The position numbers and the translations under genes are program-made. From VXNE01 sp965217825 (GTDB lineage Bacteria; Pseudomonadota; Gammaproteobacteria; Pseudomonadales; Azotimanducaceae), in assembly GCA_965217825.1 (NCBI GenBank), contig OZ244571.1:4526001-4590000 (forward strand): a DNA stretch of 64,000 nt, read 5' to 3'. Every line of letters begins with the position of its first letter. The first letter of the stretch is position 1. This document shows positions 57,601 to 63,814 of this stretch, piece after piece. The notes beneath the pieces are model-generated. The model worked only from the letters and a program-made list of their open reading frames with translations. It ran no database searches and was not told where the DNA came from.

Positions 57601-59837
57601 TGACCGTAGTGGAGGCCGAGTCCGGCACCTACGCGGTGGCGCTACAGACGCGGCCCACGGCCGATGTCACGGTGACGATCACAGGCGTGTCGGGAGACCT
57701 GAGCCTCGACAGGACAAGCCTCGTGTTTGCCGGGGCCGACTGGAGCGACCCGCAAGAGGTGAAGGTGACGGCGGCGGACGACGCCGACAGCGCGCGGGAT
57801 CCCGACGTGACGCTCACGCATCGGGCGTCGGGCGCGGCGGAGTACCGGGGCTTGCGCGCGGAGCTGGTGGTGTCGATCCGGGAGAACGACCCGAGCCTGG
57901 TGTTCAGCGAAACGGCGCTCGCGGTGCCCGAGGGCGAAACGGCGACTTATACCGTCGCGTTGGCAACCGTCCCGACAGCCGACGTGACGGTGCGGATAAC
58001 CGGCGCATCGGGGGATCTGAGCCTGGATAAGACCGAGCTGGCGTACACGCCGGGCGACTGGGACGACGCGCAAACGATCACGGTCGAGGCGGCCGAGGAC
58101 GACGACACCTCGACGGACCCGGCGGTGACGCTGACGCACGAAGCGTCGGGCGGGGGATACGACGGCGTCGTCGGAACCGTGCGCGCGACCATCCGCGAGG
58201 ACGACGGGGATCCACGCCCGCCGCCGCCGCCGCCGCCGGGGCCGGGGCCGGGGCCGTCGCCGCCGCCAAGCAACCGGCCGCCGGTGGCCACGGAGGAAAT
58301 GACAGCGCGGATACTGGAGGTCGGCGATACGGTGGAGCTGGACGCCTCCGAGCACTTCCGGGACCCGGACCGGCGGCGCATGAGTTTCGAGGCGGAGTCG
58401 GCGGACAGCGCGGTGGCGACCGTCGAGGTGGACGATAGCGCGGTCGCCGTGCGGGCGGCGGACCACGGTATCACCACCGTGACGGTGACGGCGGTGGACG
58501 ACCGGCGGGCGCGGGCGACGCAGAGCTTCGAGGTGACCGTCGGACGACTGGTCTCGTTCGCGAGCGAGGAGGTGGCGGCGGCCGAGGGCGAAACGGCGAC
58601 CCTGACGGTCGCGATCAGCCGGCCGCGCGACGCGGCGACTTCGCTGGACTATGTCGTCGGCCCGGACGACGACCCGACAACCGCCGACGCGGACGCGGAC
58701 GACCACGACGGCATGGCGGGGACGGTCGTGATCGCCGCCGGGGCGACGGAGGCGACGATCGCCATCGCCGTGCGCGACGACGACGACATCGAGCCGCCGC
58801 GGGAGACCTTCGCGGTGACGCTGCGGCGATCGGCCGAGCAGGCGCGCGACTTCGGGCTGGGAGTCGCCGCCGTCCGCGTGAGGATCGACGAGGGGGTCTG
58901 CGACCGGACGCCGCAGGTGCGCAATGCGTTGCGCCGCTCGCTGCCGTGCGCGCGGGTGTCGGAGAGCGACCTGGCGGGAGTTCGGACGCTGGATCTGTCG
59001 GACACCGGGCTGGCCGCGTTGCGGCCCGCGGACTTTTCCGGACTCGACAACCTGCGGGCGCTCGACATGTCCGGCAACTCCCTGGCTTCCCTGCCGGACG
59101 GCGTGTTCGCGGGTCTGGGCGCGTTGTCCGAGGCGCGGTCGCAGGACAATCCCGGTTCGCCGTTCGTCCTGCGGGTCGAGTTGGCGCGGACGGACGGGCC
59201 CGCGTCGGCGCCGAGTCCGGCGCGCCTCGCGACGCGGGTCCGGCAAGGCGCGCCGTTCCCGCTGCGCGCCGGCCTGAAAGCGGTCGGCGGCGCCCTGTCG
59301 GACGCGTCGGTCGTCGCGACCGGCATGATGGAGAGCGCCCCGATCTCGGTCGCGCGGACATCGGCGGGCGCGACTCGGGTGCAGTTGGCCTCGACGCCAT
59401 CGGTGCCGGACACGCGCTGCGGGAGGTTCGGCCGCTACTTGTGCTATCGCGGATTCGCGACGGCGATCGGCGCCCCGCTGGTCTTGTTCAAGGACCCGCC
59501 CGAAGTCCGCGGATCCGTGCCGGCGACCGACCTCGCCGCCGAGAACGACTCCATGCGCATATCGCTGTCGGAGCTGTTCGTCGCGGTCGACGGCCGTCCG
59601 CTGCGCTACGCGGCGCGCTCCAGCGATCCGGGGCTCGCCGGGGCGGAGGTGCGCGGGGGAGTGCTGATCGTGGTGTCGGGCGAAGACGGACGCGAAGGCA
59701 CGGCGACGATCACCGTGACCGCCACCGACGCCGACGGGCTGTCGGCCGAGCTGACGTTCGAGGTGACGCTGGAGTCGATGCCGCGGGGGTTCATGCGCGG
59801 CTGGCGCCGGGCGCTCGTCGAGGGGATCATCGAATAA
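45618..59837 (+). CDS. Giant secreted protein with two PQQ sugar-dehydrogenase-like domains and an arylsulfotransferase-like domain
   Basis: 4,739 residues from ATG 45618 (the frame is open to TTG 45531). A basic n-region and a hydrophobic core lead to GSAHA/QSATY. Domains by base: a shortened Spondin_N (45750-46035), cadherin and Ig-like (46040-46620), glucose/sorbosone dehydrogenase-like propeller 1 (46640-47680; HNGCRLRFGPDGYLWISTGD, YGHRNPQGL), cadherin/Ig-like pairs (47690-48890), propeller 2 (48910-49920; RHSGCRLRFG, YGHRNVQGL), cadherin, FN3, SWM and SwmB (49930-51180), cadherin and Ig-like (51190-52120), cadherin-like (52125-52460), arylsulfotransferase-like (52480-53640), SwmB, Calx-beta series, proline hinge, LRR and a tail ending GWRRALVEGIIE. 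The His and the Arg-Asn pair expected for PQQ sugar dehydrogenases are kept in both copies. Probably an extracellular multi-enzyme adhesin; its second half is a paralogue of 35275-43594. Confidence 0.88.
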   Translation: MRRKHRRGYQGRFTRLASRYRSLFTLVWTFLAFLSVPGFNGSAHAQSATYRVTFEGKFTIAPSPDWFVGVSGLSLLDAQGDWLASHSADLFPYDAGTEEGTEFSLSNADTSPRGAITSIKGTGKFSNEPIATLTFTRQAVAPEITSATTFPVHEATTAVATLTAEDQDTAETDLTWSIPTAGGADAGQFTLSADGDLAFAAAPDYENPVDADGDNVYEVTVQVSDGTNPATADIEVTVVNVDEAGSVSLFPALLQVRTVVRPTLSDPDGGISAVAWQWARSSDKMTWADIDRAVRADYLPTDSDQGQYLRATASYTDGEGTDKTAVAASEAMVGKREPGPELSVKTLVSGLKHPWGIAFLPDETMLFGERDEKLMVRLTDGTVRDLTADLSDRNLDHNNGLMGIVVDPDFTTNRRFYTCMSHTGSVVQVIVWELDATYTTATRVVDPLVDGIPSGRGHNGCRLRFGPDGYLWISTGDTEVIGTTPQDLDSLGGKVLRVNAAGVPPADNPFSDSPVYSYGHRNPQGLALRPGTRQMWVVEHGPDWDDEINLLASGANYGWEPVPTNEMGEPQAGYDDTRPMTDLLKFPSAVEARWSSGYPTIATSGAIFLEGERWGIWEGRLAVATLKNRSLHLFEFSEDGNVLSHVIPPELDHTHDRLRTPMLGPDDALYISTSNGRHRDLILRLTPQQAPEFASDTAAFDFEVPENTDGTTPVATVEATDYNHDELTYTLGGTDVKSFYILDENIGELRVPSTTQLDFETKRTYEVTVTATDDQNTSDTVTLTIEVTDVEHEGKVTLSSTQPRVDSPFQASLSDPDGGVTATTWKWERSDDGVTGWEDIDGARSASYTPVADDAGKYLRATVTYTNTHGPGKTAQSVTSSAVGAAPNSNPEFPSASLVRRVAEHTAAGQPFDSPVEADDADSDPLQYALSGMDADLFDIDSSTGQLLTKAALDYEVANEYEVVVSVSDGKDTNDVPDDNERDDSVTVPIKVINVDEPGSVSLFPSRLRVRTVVRATLTDPDGDLSAVSWRWAESSDKTNWTNIDGATEADYLPTEATQGKYLRAKATSYGDGEGSGKTAQTESNAVVGEREPAPELITVVSFVSGLSVPWGMTFAPDGTMLFTERGGRLSSRLTDGTVQPVSADFDDLLVSGEAGLMAIAADPAFAANRRFYTCQAHTGPEVQVIAWTFNDDTYTAATRVADPLVGNIPAASRHSGCRLRFGPQGYLWIATGDATVGTAPQDLNSLGGKVLRVDAATGAAAAGNPFGSRLYTYGHRNVQGLARRPGTNQMWSVEHGPRLDDEINLLSAGGNYGWDPVPGYDEGVPMTDLVKFPGAVEARWSSGNPTLATSGGIFLEGAQWGRWDGRLAVATLKGSSLRLFEFTDDGAFVSQVVVPELDGRYGRLRTPLLGPDGALYVTTSNGRGQDKILRVSGSRAPAFLTDTETRNVDENNDISTFVAKVLALDSDGDTLTYTLSGPDAESFSIPDAAVGAMWANVAFDYETKRSYEVTVTATDPQGLNDSTTLTITVTDTDEPPAVPGAPTVSAKAGTTDSLDVIWTAPANAGKPGIKSYDLQYRKGEIGGWTDGPQDQTTTRATITGLEASSSYHVRVRATNDEGDSPWSVAGTGQTDAPRAVISIEITSNPGSDRTYAAGDEIEVTVTFSETVEVEGTPQLRLRVGSKNRTAGYLRGSGAAALVFSYEVALRDEDTDGVSIAAGRIDLNGGTIKDEADNDAVLDHEVVAPQAGHKVDGVRPAFLSAAVDGSSLTLTYGEALDGGSRPAPGDFTVEVAGTGRSVSAVSVSGSVVTLTLDPAVEHGNTGIRVNYSPGTRPIRDAVGNDARPLTNRAVENNTRDTTAPVITTTSPILVPENETAVATLNATDDNTPIDQLTWTIPFGTNGGADADRFALSDAGALSFKAAKDYEIPDDADGDRTYEVTVQVSDGDNSVAADLLVTLENVLELTPLTGPPMVDYPENKALRVAAYIASSEEDREGLDWILSGADANRFSIGNPGGVLRFDIDPIAPDVFLQLPDFEDPADSNTDNVYSVTLAASDGTDTVTLDVSVTVGDENEAGTLSLDSPRPRFGETLTASVTDPDGDVSAITWKWERSAGRNAWVVIDGTTAASYTPTAADTGAYLRVTADYTDSHAADQSARAVSAEVVAAELLNELSVTTNASTANPDRWAMRPEFSADILHYAVGCTATDPGDTMTLAFAAANAGTRVAVNGEQADDQDATVEVPVEGDSDSEVRITLATGSTGTSTTYVVHCMDSRNPAIERTIKEPGASTELITVYAQIGSSRHDISATYLAIIDANGVPRWQRRLNTRATHFKAHPDGKYPYSYGHYRPSTYSYRMVILDENLDEVERVTTTGALQHTGAHDFAIRENGNYVFEAYEPATRDFSAYTDEDDNPYGTSEATEDSVIEEVNPAGDRVFFWNSWDHMYLNDCLQHRFPIDYAHINSVQVVDDADIIASFRGCSQVWRIDRETETGEWLLGRSNRSDAEWEARGIQRLKIVGDPEGEFCGQHSARLIPNGHLLLFDNDHHCLEDPETGETQRPNLEFSRVVEYALDLDNGEAVFVRQHCLGNICDRISASQGHIHRMDSGHWLVSWGRGPSYNFPDASVTEVDPLTNEELLAFKITHPGYNAGADVAQPTRAYPVEFVALADTPGPLTAEIVESPATSVFHLGPTDAPKVVLAFNQPVVDPDPAATTWPWVSVQGATVTSISAHTVPGDPANAYLFTLTPAGVGPITFALVAGQSCASGGICTAAGTVLSAVPATAHTIAWVDTVAPALAAANGAAVNGATLTLTFDEALASANTAASAFAVTGGTTRTISGVSVNGTAVQLAIDPPILYGESGIEVDYTTPSRQALADAAGNKVASFEDRAVSNETPATTLSTGVSLSLDTASVSEGGSAKSVALTAMLNRSARPAATAVTVEVGTTGDTATEGTDYAAVDDLTLTIPAYTTGITVRFTLTPMNDRIDELGESLTVTGSTTVAGLSVTPPGGLALDIEDNDAAPSLALSVNASTINEDGGTAAVTVSTGSGSTFATAQTVRLAVAGTATEASDYTVSVKTLTLPAGSGTNASMVSATVTGLDDNLDDDDETIEITGSRNGVAFGSRQTIAIEDDDWPELTVTFRQADYRVAEGAHVDLPVTLSAAPERQVTIPIGIEVAGGAEAVDYSVSPASLTFGASETDKTLRVRASNDGAVDPGEGVTLSFGTTLPERISEGGIAETTVAIRDTDFTFAPAFAAGSGTTESDTDVYAVSEASRALRLSLRLETPRGARVVDIADPVVVSLATRENAGSRETDEDYATQRRSGTFGDYGQYSRDLSFAPADFSDDAACGCARARKAVSVDIFDDRLRERVEVFGLRLSRKSRRLSVPSKDITAKIAEDDAEPALTLDANPARIAEAGGVSTVTVSTGAGSTFPSAQTIRLELGGTATRGADYTIDSTSLTLPAGMGEDPSTVTTTVRALDDPFDDNAETVALSATRDGVEFAGRAVAIADDDIGSTRVDLAVNPAQVREDAGATTVRVTATLDGAAREEDTDVAVTVGASGDSAVEGTDYATVPDLTLTIDAGETTAETTFRLDPANDSAVEGARTITVDGSAPGLAVRSADLTLNDDDVESTTVTLTLDPLEVGENAGSRAVRVTGTLDGGARPTATVVAVTVGSGGDSAAEGEDYAEIPELELTIPANRTDGTVTFALRPTNDRTAEGTETISVRGDVAGLTVMPAELALADDDEPSTRLDLSLSPSTVSEAAAPTEVAVTASLDAGARTSDTAVTVTVGASADSATEGLDYAYISVLAITVRANETAGQTTFTLSPENDAIAEGAETISVTGRAIGLTVAPAALTLSDNDRASRVVTLSADPELVSEDAPADVTVTASLDAGARAEDTGVRLTVGAAGDTAVPGTDYERVPERTLTILSGETSGTATFRLEPLDNDSADGARTLSVTGSTTVAELRIEPASGAKVALEDDDNPAVLVTPDTLTVVEAESGTYAVALQTRPTADVTVTITGVSGDLSLDRTSLVFAGADWSDPQEVKVTAADDADSARDPDVTLTHRASGAAEYRGLRAELVVSIRENDPSLVFSETALAVPEGETATYTVALATVPTADVTVRITGASGDLSLDKTELAYTPGDWDDAQTITVEAAEDDDTSTDPAVTLTHEASGGGYDGVVGTVRATIREDDGDPRPPPPPPPGPGPGPSPPPSNRPPVATEEMTARILEVGDTVELDASEHFRDPDRRRMSFEAESADSAVATVEVDDSAVAVRAADHGITTVTVTAVDDRRARATQSFEVTVGRLVSFASEEVAAAEGETATLTVAISRPRDAATSLDYVVGPDDDPTTADADADDHDGMAGTVVIAAGATEATIAIAVRDDDDIEPPRETFAVTLRRSAEQARDFGLGVAAVRVRIDEGVCDRTPQVRNALRRSLPCARVSESDLAGVRTLDLSDTGLAALRPADFSGLDNLRALDMSGNSLASLPDGVFAGLGALSEARSQDNPGSPFVLRVELARTDGPASAPSPARLATRVRQGAPFPLRAGLKAVGGALSDASVVATGMMESAPISVARTSAGATRVQLASTPSVPDTRCGRFGRYLCYRGFATAIGAPLVLFKDPPEVRGSVPATDLAAENDSMRISLSELFVAVDGRPLRYAARSSDPGLAGAEVRGGVLIVVSGEDGREGTATITVTATDADGLSAELTFEVTLESMPRGFMRGWRRALVEGIIE
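51510..59837 (+). repeat. Large duplicated module block, copy 2
   Basis: Paralogue of 35275-43594. The near-identical patch is 53710-54493. Elsewhere the copies show many substitutions and small indels (the offset is 16,243 bp at the stop codons against 16,249 bp in the patch). A patchy identity profile of this kind is typical of gene conversion after an older duplication. Confidence 0.9.
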
Positions 59838-59895
59838 GTGCAAATTGGGCGGGCAGTCAGCGGTTCGAAGGCCGCTTTCGTGGACAATGTTCCGT

Positions 59896-60204
59896 TCAGG
59901 TGAACACTCGCCAAGTGATGGCGACCACGAACGCGAGAACGAAACTCAGCATCCACTGGAGTAAGCGAATCGCGCCTCCATGTTTTACGTCCACTGCGGC
60001 GATCTTCCCATCAAGGGTCGCGGCCGCTGCGGTGATCTCCCCGCGAAGGGTCGCGACCGCCGACTCTATATCAGCCTTGGTCGCGAGCTGGTCGACCAGC
60101 TCCGCGCCGATGGCGTCGGCCATCGCCTCAGCTTGTTCGGCCGGAACACCAGCATCTTTCAGGCGACGGGCGTAGCGAACCGTATCGATCACGGTCACTG
60201 CCAT
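59896..60204 (-). CDS. DUF1640-like coiled-coil protein with C-terminal membrane helix
   Basis: 102 residues. The order is typical of small bacterial DUF1640 proteins: an N-terminal VIDTVRYARRLKDAGVP helix, an AEAMADAIGAELVDQLATK segment, a coiled-coil stretch (about 43-75, regular hydrophobic spacing with TLRGEI and LDGKIA), then one transmembrane helix near the end (about 82-100, LLQWMLSFVLAFVVAITW). The family is related to the mitochondrial CCDC90/MCUR1 group; its bacterial role is unknown. It sits in opposite orientation to the giant gene that ends at 59837. A short GC stem (AGCGG/CCGCT at 59859-59876) between them might act as a weak bidirectional terminator. Confidence 0.82.
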   Translation of the reverse strand: MAVTVIDTVRYARRLKDAGVPAEQAEAMADAIGAELVDQLATKADIESAVATLRGEITAAAATLDGKIAAVDVKHGGAIRLLQWMLSFVLAFVVAITWRVFT

Positions 60205-60392
60205 GACAGCGATGGTACCGCGATTCGAGGGTGGAACGGTACGCGCTGGTCGGCCATCGCGGGACCTTGAGGGGAAGCGGCCGCCAGTGGGCTGAAGGCT
60301 CCTCGATCTCAGGCCTCACACGTGCTGCCAAGCTTCGTTCCTCCGTTGTCGGGTCGACTAGCGATGGAGTGCCTCACCCTTCGGATGCGCGT

Positions 60393-61742
60393 TCAGAGCC
60401 AGGTGATCGCCAGCGTCGCGGTCCCCAGAAGCAGGAAGAAACCGCACATATCGGTGACCGTCGTCAACACTGGCCCCGAGGCCACGGCTGGATCGGCTCC
60501 AAAGCGCTTGAGCAACAACGGCACGGTTCCGCCAATGGACACCGCAATCAGCGTATTGACCGCCAACGCCAGGGCCACCACAGCACCCACGAGACCGCCC
60601 TTCCACACCCAAGCGACGGCACCCAGCAACGCGCCGAGGGCCATGCCATTCAATATTCCGACCTTGGCCTCCTGCCACCAGACGCGCAGGACGTCGCGCG
60701 GGTTCGCAACGCCGAGCGTAAGTTCGCGCATGCTGACGGCGACGGCCTGGTTGCCGGAGCAACCGCTCATGTCGGAGACGATGGGCAGGAAAACGGCCAG
60801 AGCGATGACTGCGGCCAGGGTTGCTTCGAACGCCGCGATCACGCTCACCGAAATCATGTTCAGCACGATGTTGATGGACAGCCACGACAGCCTGCGGCGC
60901 GAACGCAGCCCCAGGGACATGCTGCGCAATTCTTCGCCCCCGACGATCCCCTGGGACTTCAGATGGTCCTCGGCGGCCCGTTCCGCCAGCGCATCGTCCA
61001 CATGCTCGCGCTCGACGACGCCGAGCAACGTCCCGCTATCGTCGGTCACCGGCAGCGACAGGACCTCGGCTTCCTCCAGACACGCATCGACCGTGATCAG
61101 ATCCGCCTCGGCGTTGATGGCGGTCGCGGGCGTCATCAACTCCCTGATGGCCATCGATGGCGGGGCGGCAACGAGGTTCCGGGTCCGAACCACGCCGATG
61201 AGACGACCTTCGGAATTCACCACGTAGGCGACCCTGACCAGGTAGGGCGAGAGCTCGCGATCGCCCGAGGTCAGATTCTCCAACACTTCTCGCGCCGATG
61301 CGGTTGCCGGGAAAGCGAGGAACTCCCGCACCATGAGACCGCCCGCGGACTCGGCGGGATAGGTCATCAACTCGCGCGCATCGGCAGCCGTTTCCGGCGC
61401 CAGCGCACCGAGGATGCGGTGCCGGTCCTCCTCCTCCACCTCCGCGAGCACGTCGGCGCGTTCGTGACTCGGCAATGCCGTTACGATGGACGCCGCATCC
61501 TGCACCGGCAACGCCTCGATGAGATCGGCGGCGACGTCGTCGGGCACGACCTCGATGAACTCCGCCGCGATCTCCGGCGCCAGCGCCGACAAGATCGCTT
61601 GGCGCTCGTCCTCGTCGAGGCGGAACATCGCGCGCACGACATCGGCGCCCGACAACGTGGCGAAATATGCATCGACCGCCACGGGATCGTCGGCAATCAG
61701 CGTCCTGAGCCGGGCGAAGGGCTCAACTTGTGCGGTATCCAA
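60393..61742 (-). CDS. mgtE: Magnesium transporter MgtE
   Basis: 449 residues from TTG 61742, the start chosen because AGGAGG lies nine bases upstream; a GTG further upstream (61793) would add 17 residues. Layout matches MgtE: a helical N domain of superhelical repeats (about 1-130), paired CBS domains (about 130-250), a connecting helix (LRSMSLGLRSRRRLSWL) and five C-terminal membrane helices (about 275-449). The pore-region motif usually written GGNAGNQ reads SGCSGNQA here. MgtE is a homodimeric inner-membrane Mg2+ channel gated by Mg2+ bound to the N and CBS domains. It is separate from the rpiA cluster by 150 bases that contain a structured leader. Confidence 0.93.
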   Translation of the reverse strand: MDTAQVEPFARLRTLIADDPVAVDAYFATLSGADVVRAMFRLDEDERQAILSALAPEIAAEFIEVVPDDVAADLIEALPVQDAASIVTALPSHERADVLAEVEEEDRHRILGALAPETAADARELMTYPAESAGGLMVREFLAFPATASAREVLENLTSGDRELSPYLVRVAYVVNSEGRLIGVVRTRNLVAAPPSMAIRELMTPATAINAEADLITVDACLEEAEVLSLPVTDDSGTLLGVVEREHVDDALAERAAEDHLKSQGIVGGEELRSMSLGLRSRRRLSWLSINIVLNMISVSVIAAFEATLAAVIALAVFLPIVSDMSGCSGNQAVAVSMRELTLGVANPRDVLRVWWQEAKVGILNGMALGALLGAVAWVWKGGLVGAVVALALAVNTLIAVSIGGTVPLLLKRFGADPAVASGPVLTTVTDMCGFFLLLGTATLAITWL

Positions 61743-61751
61743 GTGGTGTGT

Positions 61752-61757
61752 CCTCCT
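61752..61757 (-). promoter_or_regulatory. Shine-Dalgarno deciding the TTG start of mgtE
   Basis: A perfect AGGAGG on the minus strand, nine bases before TTG 61742. The longer GTG-initiated frame would place this element inside the coding sequence, so the TTG is preferred. Confidence 0.75.
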
Positions 61758-61792
61758 AATCGTCGAGTAGAAGTAATTGTCCGGCTTGGGCA

Positions 61793-61856
61793 CCGCGCTC
61801 GCGGCGACCCGGACAGCCCGGTGTTCGGGCTCAATACCAGTATTGGTGAGCGCGGC
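61793..61856 (-). promoter_or_regulatory. Predicted structured leader upstream of mgtE
   Basis: An outer 8-bp stem pairs 61849-61856 with 61793-61800 (CCGCGCTC/GAGCGCGG). Inside are a perfect 6-bp hairpin (61815-61831, loop of five) and an adjacent palindrome CAATAC-CA-GTATTG (61832-61845), which together could form a three-way junction. It starts 38 bases after the rpiA stop and ends about 50 bases before the mgtE start. There is no U-run, so a simple rpiA terminator is unlikely. It could be a regulatory leader or an operator; I could not match it to the Mg2+ M-box. Confidence 0.4.
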
Positions 61857-61893
61857 TCGGGTTAGAGCTTATCGCCAGACGATGGCCCGGACG

Positions 61894-62559
61894 CTATTTC
61901 CGGTGAACCCCGGTCGAGGAGGCCACCAGCACCACATCCGGACGGTTCGCGGCGAATATGCCGTTGACGACGACCCCGACGATATCGTTGATGGCGGTCT
62001 CCAGCGCGTCCGGGTCGTCGATGGACAGGTCCCGCACATCGAGGATGACGTTGCCGTTGTCGGTCACCACGCCTTGGCGGTATTCCGGCCTGCCGCCCAT
62101 GCCCGCCAGCTTGCGCGCGACGAGTCCCCGCGCCATGGGTATGACCTCCACCGGTAGCGGGAAGCGGCCCAGCCGGTCAACCAGTTTTTCGTCGTCGACG
62201 ATGCAGATGAATTCGTCCGCCGAGGCGGCGATGATCTTCTCGCGCGTCAGCGCTCCCCCGCCGCCCTTGATCAGCGCGTTGGAAGAATCCACTTCGTCCG
62301 CGCCGTCCACGTAGACGAGCACGGCGGAGGCCGCATTCAGATCGATCACGGGGATGCCTCGAGCGCGCAGTTGAGCGCTGGACGCTTCCGAACTCGACAC
62401 GGCGGCGTCGAACTTGTGTGCGCACGCGGCCAACGCATCGATGAAAAAACGCACGGTCGATCCCGTGCCGATGCCGACGACCGCGTCGCGCGTCAGTTTG
62501 GGTTCAACGAGTTCGAGCGCCGTCCGCGCCGCGTCCTGTTTGAGTTGGTCGCGCGCCAT
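61894..62559 (-). CDS. rpiA: Ribose-5-phosphate isomerase A
   Basis: 221 residues from ATG 62559, one base after the def stop. This cytoplasmic enzyme interconverts ribose-5-phosphate and ribulose-5-phosphate in the non-oxidative pentose phosphate pathway. Signature segments are GIGTGST (about 29-35, phosphate binding), DGADEVD (85-91) and KGGGGALTREK (98-108), which hold the catalytic Asp, Lys and Glu. Length is normal for the family. Close packing with def and ygfA points to one operon. Confidence 0.96.
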   Translation of the reverse strand: MARDQLKQDAARTALELVEPKLTRDAVVGIGTGSTVRFFIDALAACAHKFDAAVSSSEASSAQLRARGIPVIDLNAASAVLVYVDGADEVDSSNALIKGGGGALTREKIIAASADEFICIVDDEKLVDRLGRFPLPVEVIPMARGLVARKLAGMGGRPEYRQGVVTDNGNVILDVRDLSIDDPDALETAINDIVGVVVNGIFAANRPDVVLVASSTGVHRK

Positions 62560-62560
62560 G

Positions 62561-63130
62561 CTAAGCGGACGCGTCGGCCGACTCGCCATCGGCTTCCGAG
62601 GGCAGCACGTAGCGCGCGAATTCCTCTTCGAAAGCTAGCTGCGTCGGATTCTGAATGCGGTCGACGAAAAGGCGACCGTCGAGGTGATCGAATTCGTGCT
62701 GAAAGACCGTCGCAAGGAACCCCTTGGCTTCCAGTTCGCGCTGCTCGCCTTGCAGGTCGAGATGACGCACGCGAATGTGCTGCGGGCGCTCGACGAAGCC
62801 GCGCAGACCCGGTATCGACAGGCAGCCTTCCCAGTACCCGGCCGCAGACTCATCCACGATCTCTATTTCGGGATTGACGCAAATGGTGAGCGGCATGTGA
62901 TCGAGTTCGCCGTAGCGCGTCGGTCCGCCGGGAATCTCGATTAGCGCCAAGCGTACGCTTTCGTTCACCTGGGGTGCCGCCAAGCCGATTCCGCCATAGT
63001 CGTGCAGCGTGTCGATCATGTCGGAAACGAGTCGGTGCAGGGCCTCGCTTTGCAGTTCCTCGCTCCGCAACGGACGCGCGCGTCGGCGCAGCACCGGGTG
63101 TCCGAGGCGGATGACCTTGCGAACTGCCAT
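62561..63130 (-). CDS. def: Peptide deformylase
   Basis: 189 residues. It removes the formyl group from the N-terminal methionine of nascent proteins. All three family motifs are present: GGIGLAAPQ (46-54), EGCLSIPG (101-108, metal-ligand Cys103) and QHEFDHLDG (134-142, His135, Glu136, His139). The gene lies four bases after ygfA and one base before rpiA. In many bacteria def pairs with fmt; that partner is not in this window, so this may be one of several deformylases. The sequence alone cannot tell. Confidence 0.96.
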   Translation of the reverse strand: MAVRKVIRLGHPVLRRRARPLRSEELQSEALHRLVSDMIDTLHDYGGIGLAAPQVNESVRLALIEIPGGPTRYGELDHMPLTICVNPEIEIVDESAAGYWEGCLSIPGLRGFVERPQHIRVRHLDLQGEQRELEAKGFLATVFQHEFDHLDGRLFVDRIQNPTQLAFEEEFARYVLPSEADGESADASA

Positions 63131-63134
63131 GCGG

Positions 63135-63695
63135 TCAGTATAACCGCAGGCCCGCGCCGCGCGGCGTGAAGTGACGCCATCCCCGCTCGGTCACGACAGC
63201 GTCCAGCGGCACGTCCCAATCGCGGTGCGAGATGTGTTGGAGGCGTTGTAATTCATGCGCGACGCCGATCATCAGCGGGCGTTGCGCCGCCGCGAAGTAG
63301 CGGTCGTAGAAGCCCCCGCCCATGCCGATCCGCCGACCTTCGTCGCTGAAGGCAACGAGCGGCATCAGCACGACGGAGAGCGAGATCAAGGGCACGCAAC
63401 GCCCGGCGGCGGGCTCCGCTATACCGAAGCGGTTGCGGCGCAGGGGATCGCCCAGACGGTAGCGGCGAAAGGTCATGAGCCGCACCGATTCGACGACAGG
63501 CAATGCGATCCGGGGATGCCGGGCAATGAATGGCCACAGGTCCAATTCACCGTCCGTCGCCGCATAGGCGGCCACGCGGCCGCGCAACATGATCGCCGAA
63601 GTGAACAGATGCCGGCACACGTCATGCGCATGACGCCTCTGATCGGCAGCGGACAATGCGCGGCGACGTTGGCGGATGTCTTTGCGCAGCGTCAC
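63135..63695 (-). CDS. ygfA: 5-formyltetrahydrofolate cyclo-ligase
   Basis: 186 residues from GTG 63695. It converts 5-formyltetrahydrofolate to 5,10-methenyltetrahydrofolate with ATP. The basic N-terminus (TLRKDIRQRRRAL) and the RIGMGGGFYDR motif (about 122-132) are diagnostic, and VPLISLSVVLMPLVAFSDEG before it fits the family. It is preceded by a 6S RNA-like sequence and followed closely by def and rpiA, so the likely operon order is ygfA-def-rpiA. Co-transcription with 6S RNA is known in proteobacteria and is linked to persister formation in E. coli. Confidence 0.93.
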   Translation of the reverse strand: MTLRKDIRQRRRALSAADQRRHAHDVCRHLFTSAIMLRGRVAAYAATDGELDLWPFIARHPRIALPVVESVRLMTFRRYRLGDPLRRNRFGIAEPAAGRCVPLISLSVVLMPLVAFSDEGRRIGMGGGFYDRYFAAAQRPLMIGVAHELQRLQHISHRDWDVPLDAVVTERGWRHFTPRGAGLRLY

Positions 63696-63814
63696 CTTGC
63701 TGGACGGCGAGCGATGCCACCAGTGAAGCCTGCTCGCCGGAATGACGCAGGCCGGCGACTTCCAGGCGAGCCCGATACGCAGTGTATCTGTATCGTTGCG
63801 GGCGCTTGCCGCGT

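Noticed and set aside
1..59837. RTX/type I or type IX secretion of the giant proteins
   Set aside because: Four of five carry or clearly had Sec-type N-termini, and no GGxGxD nonapeptides or C-terminal sorting domain of a known type was seen.
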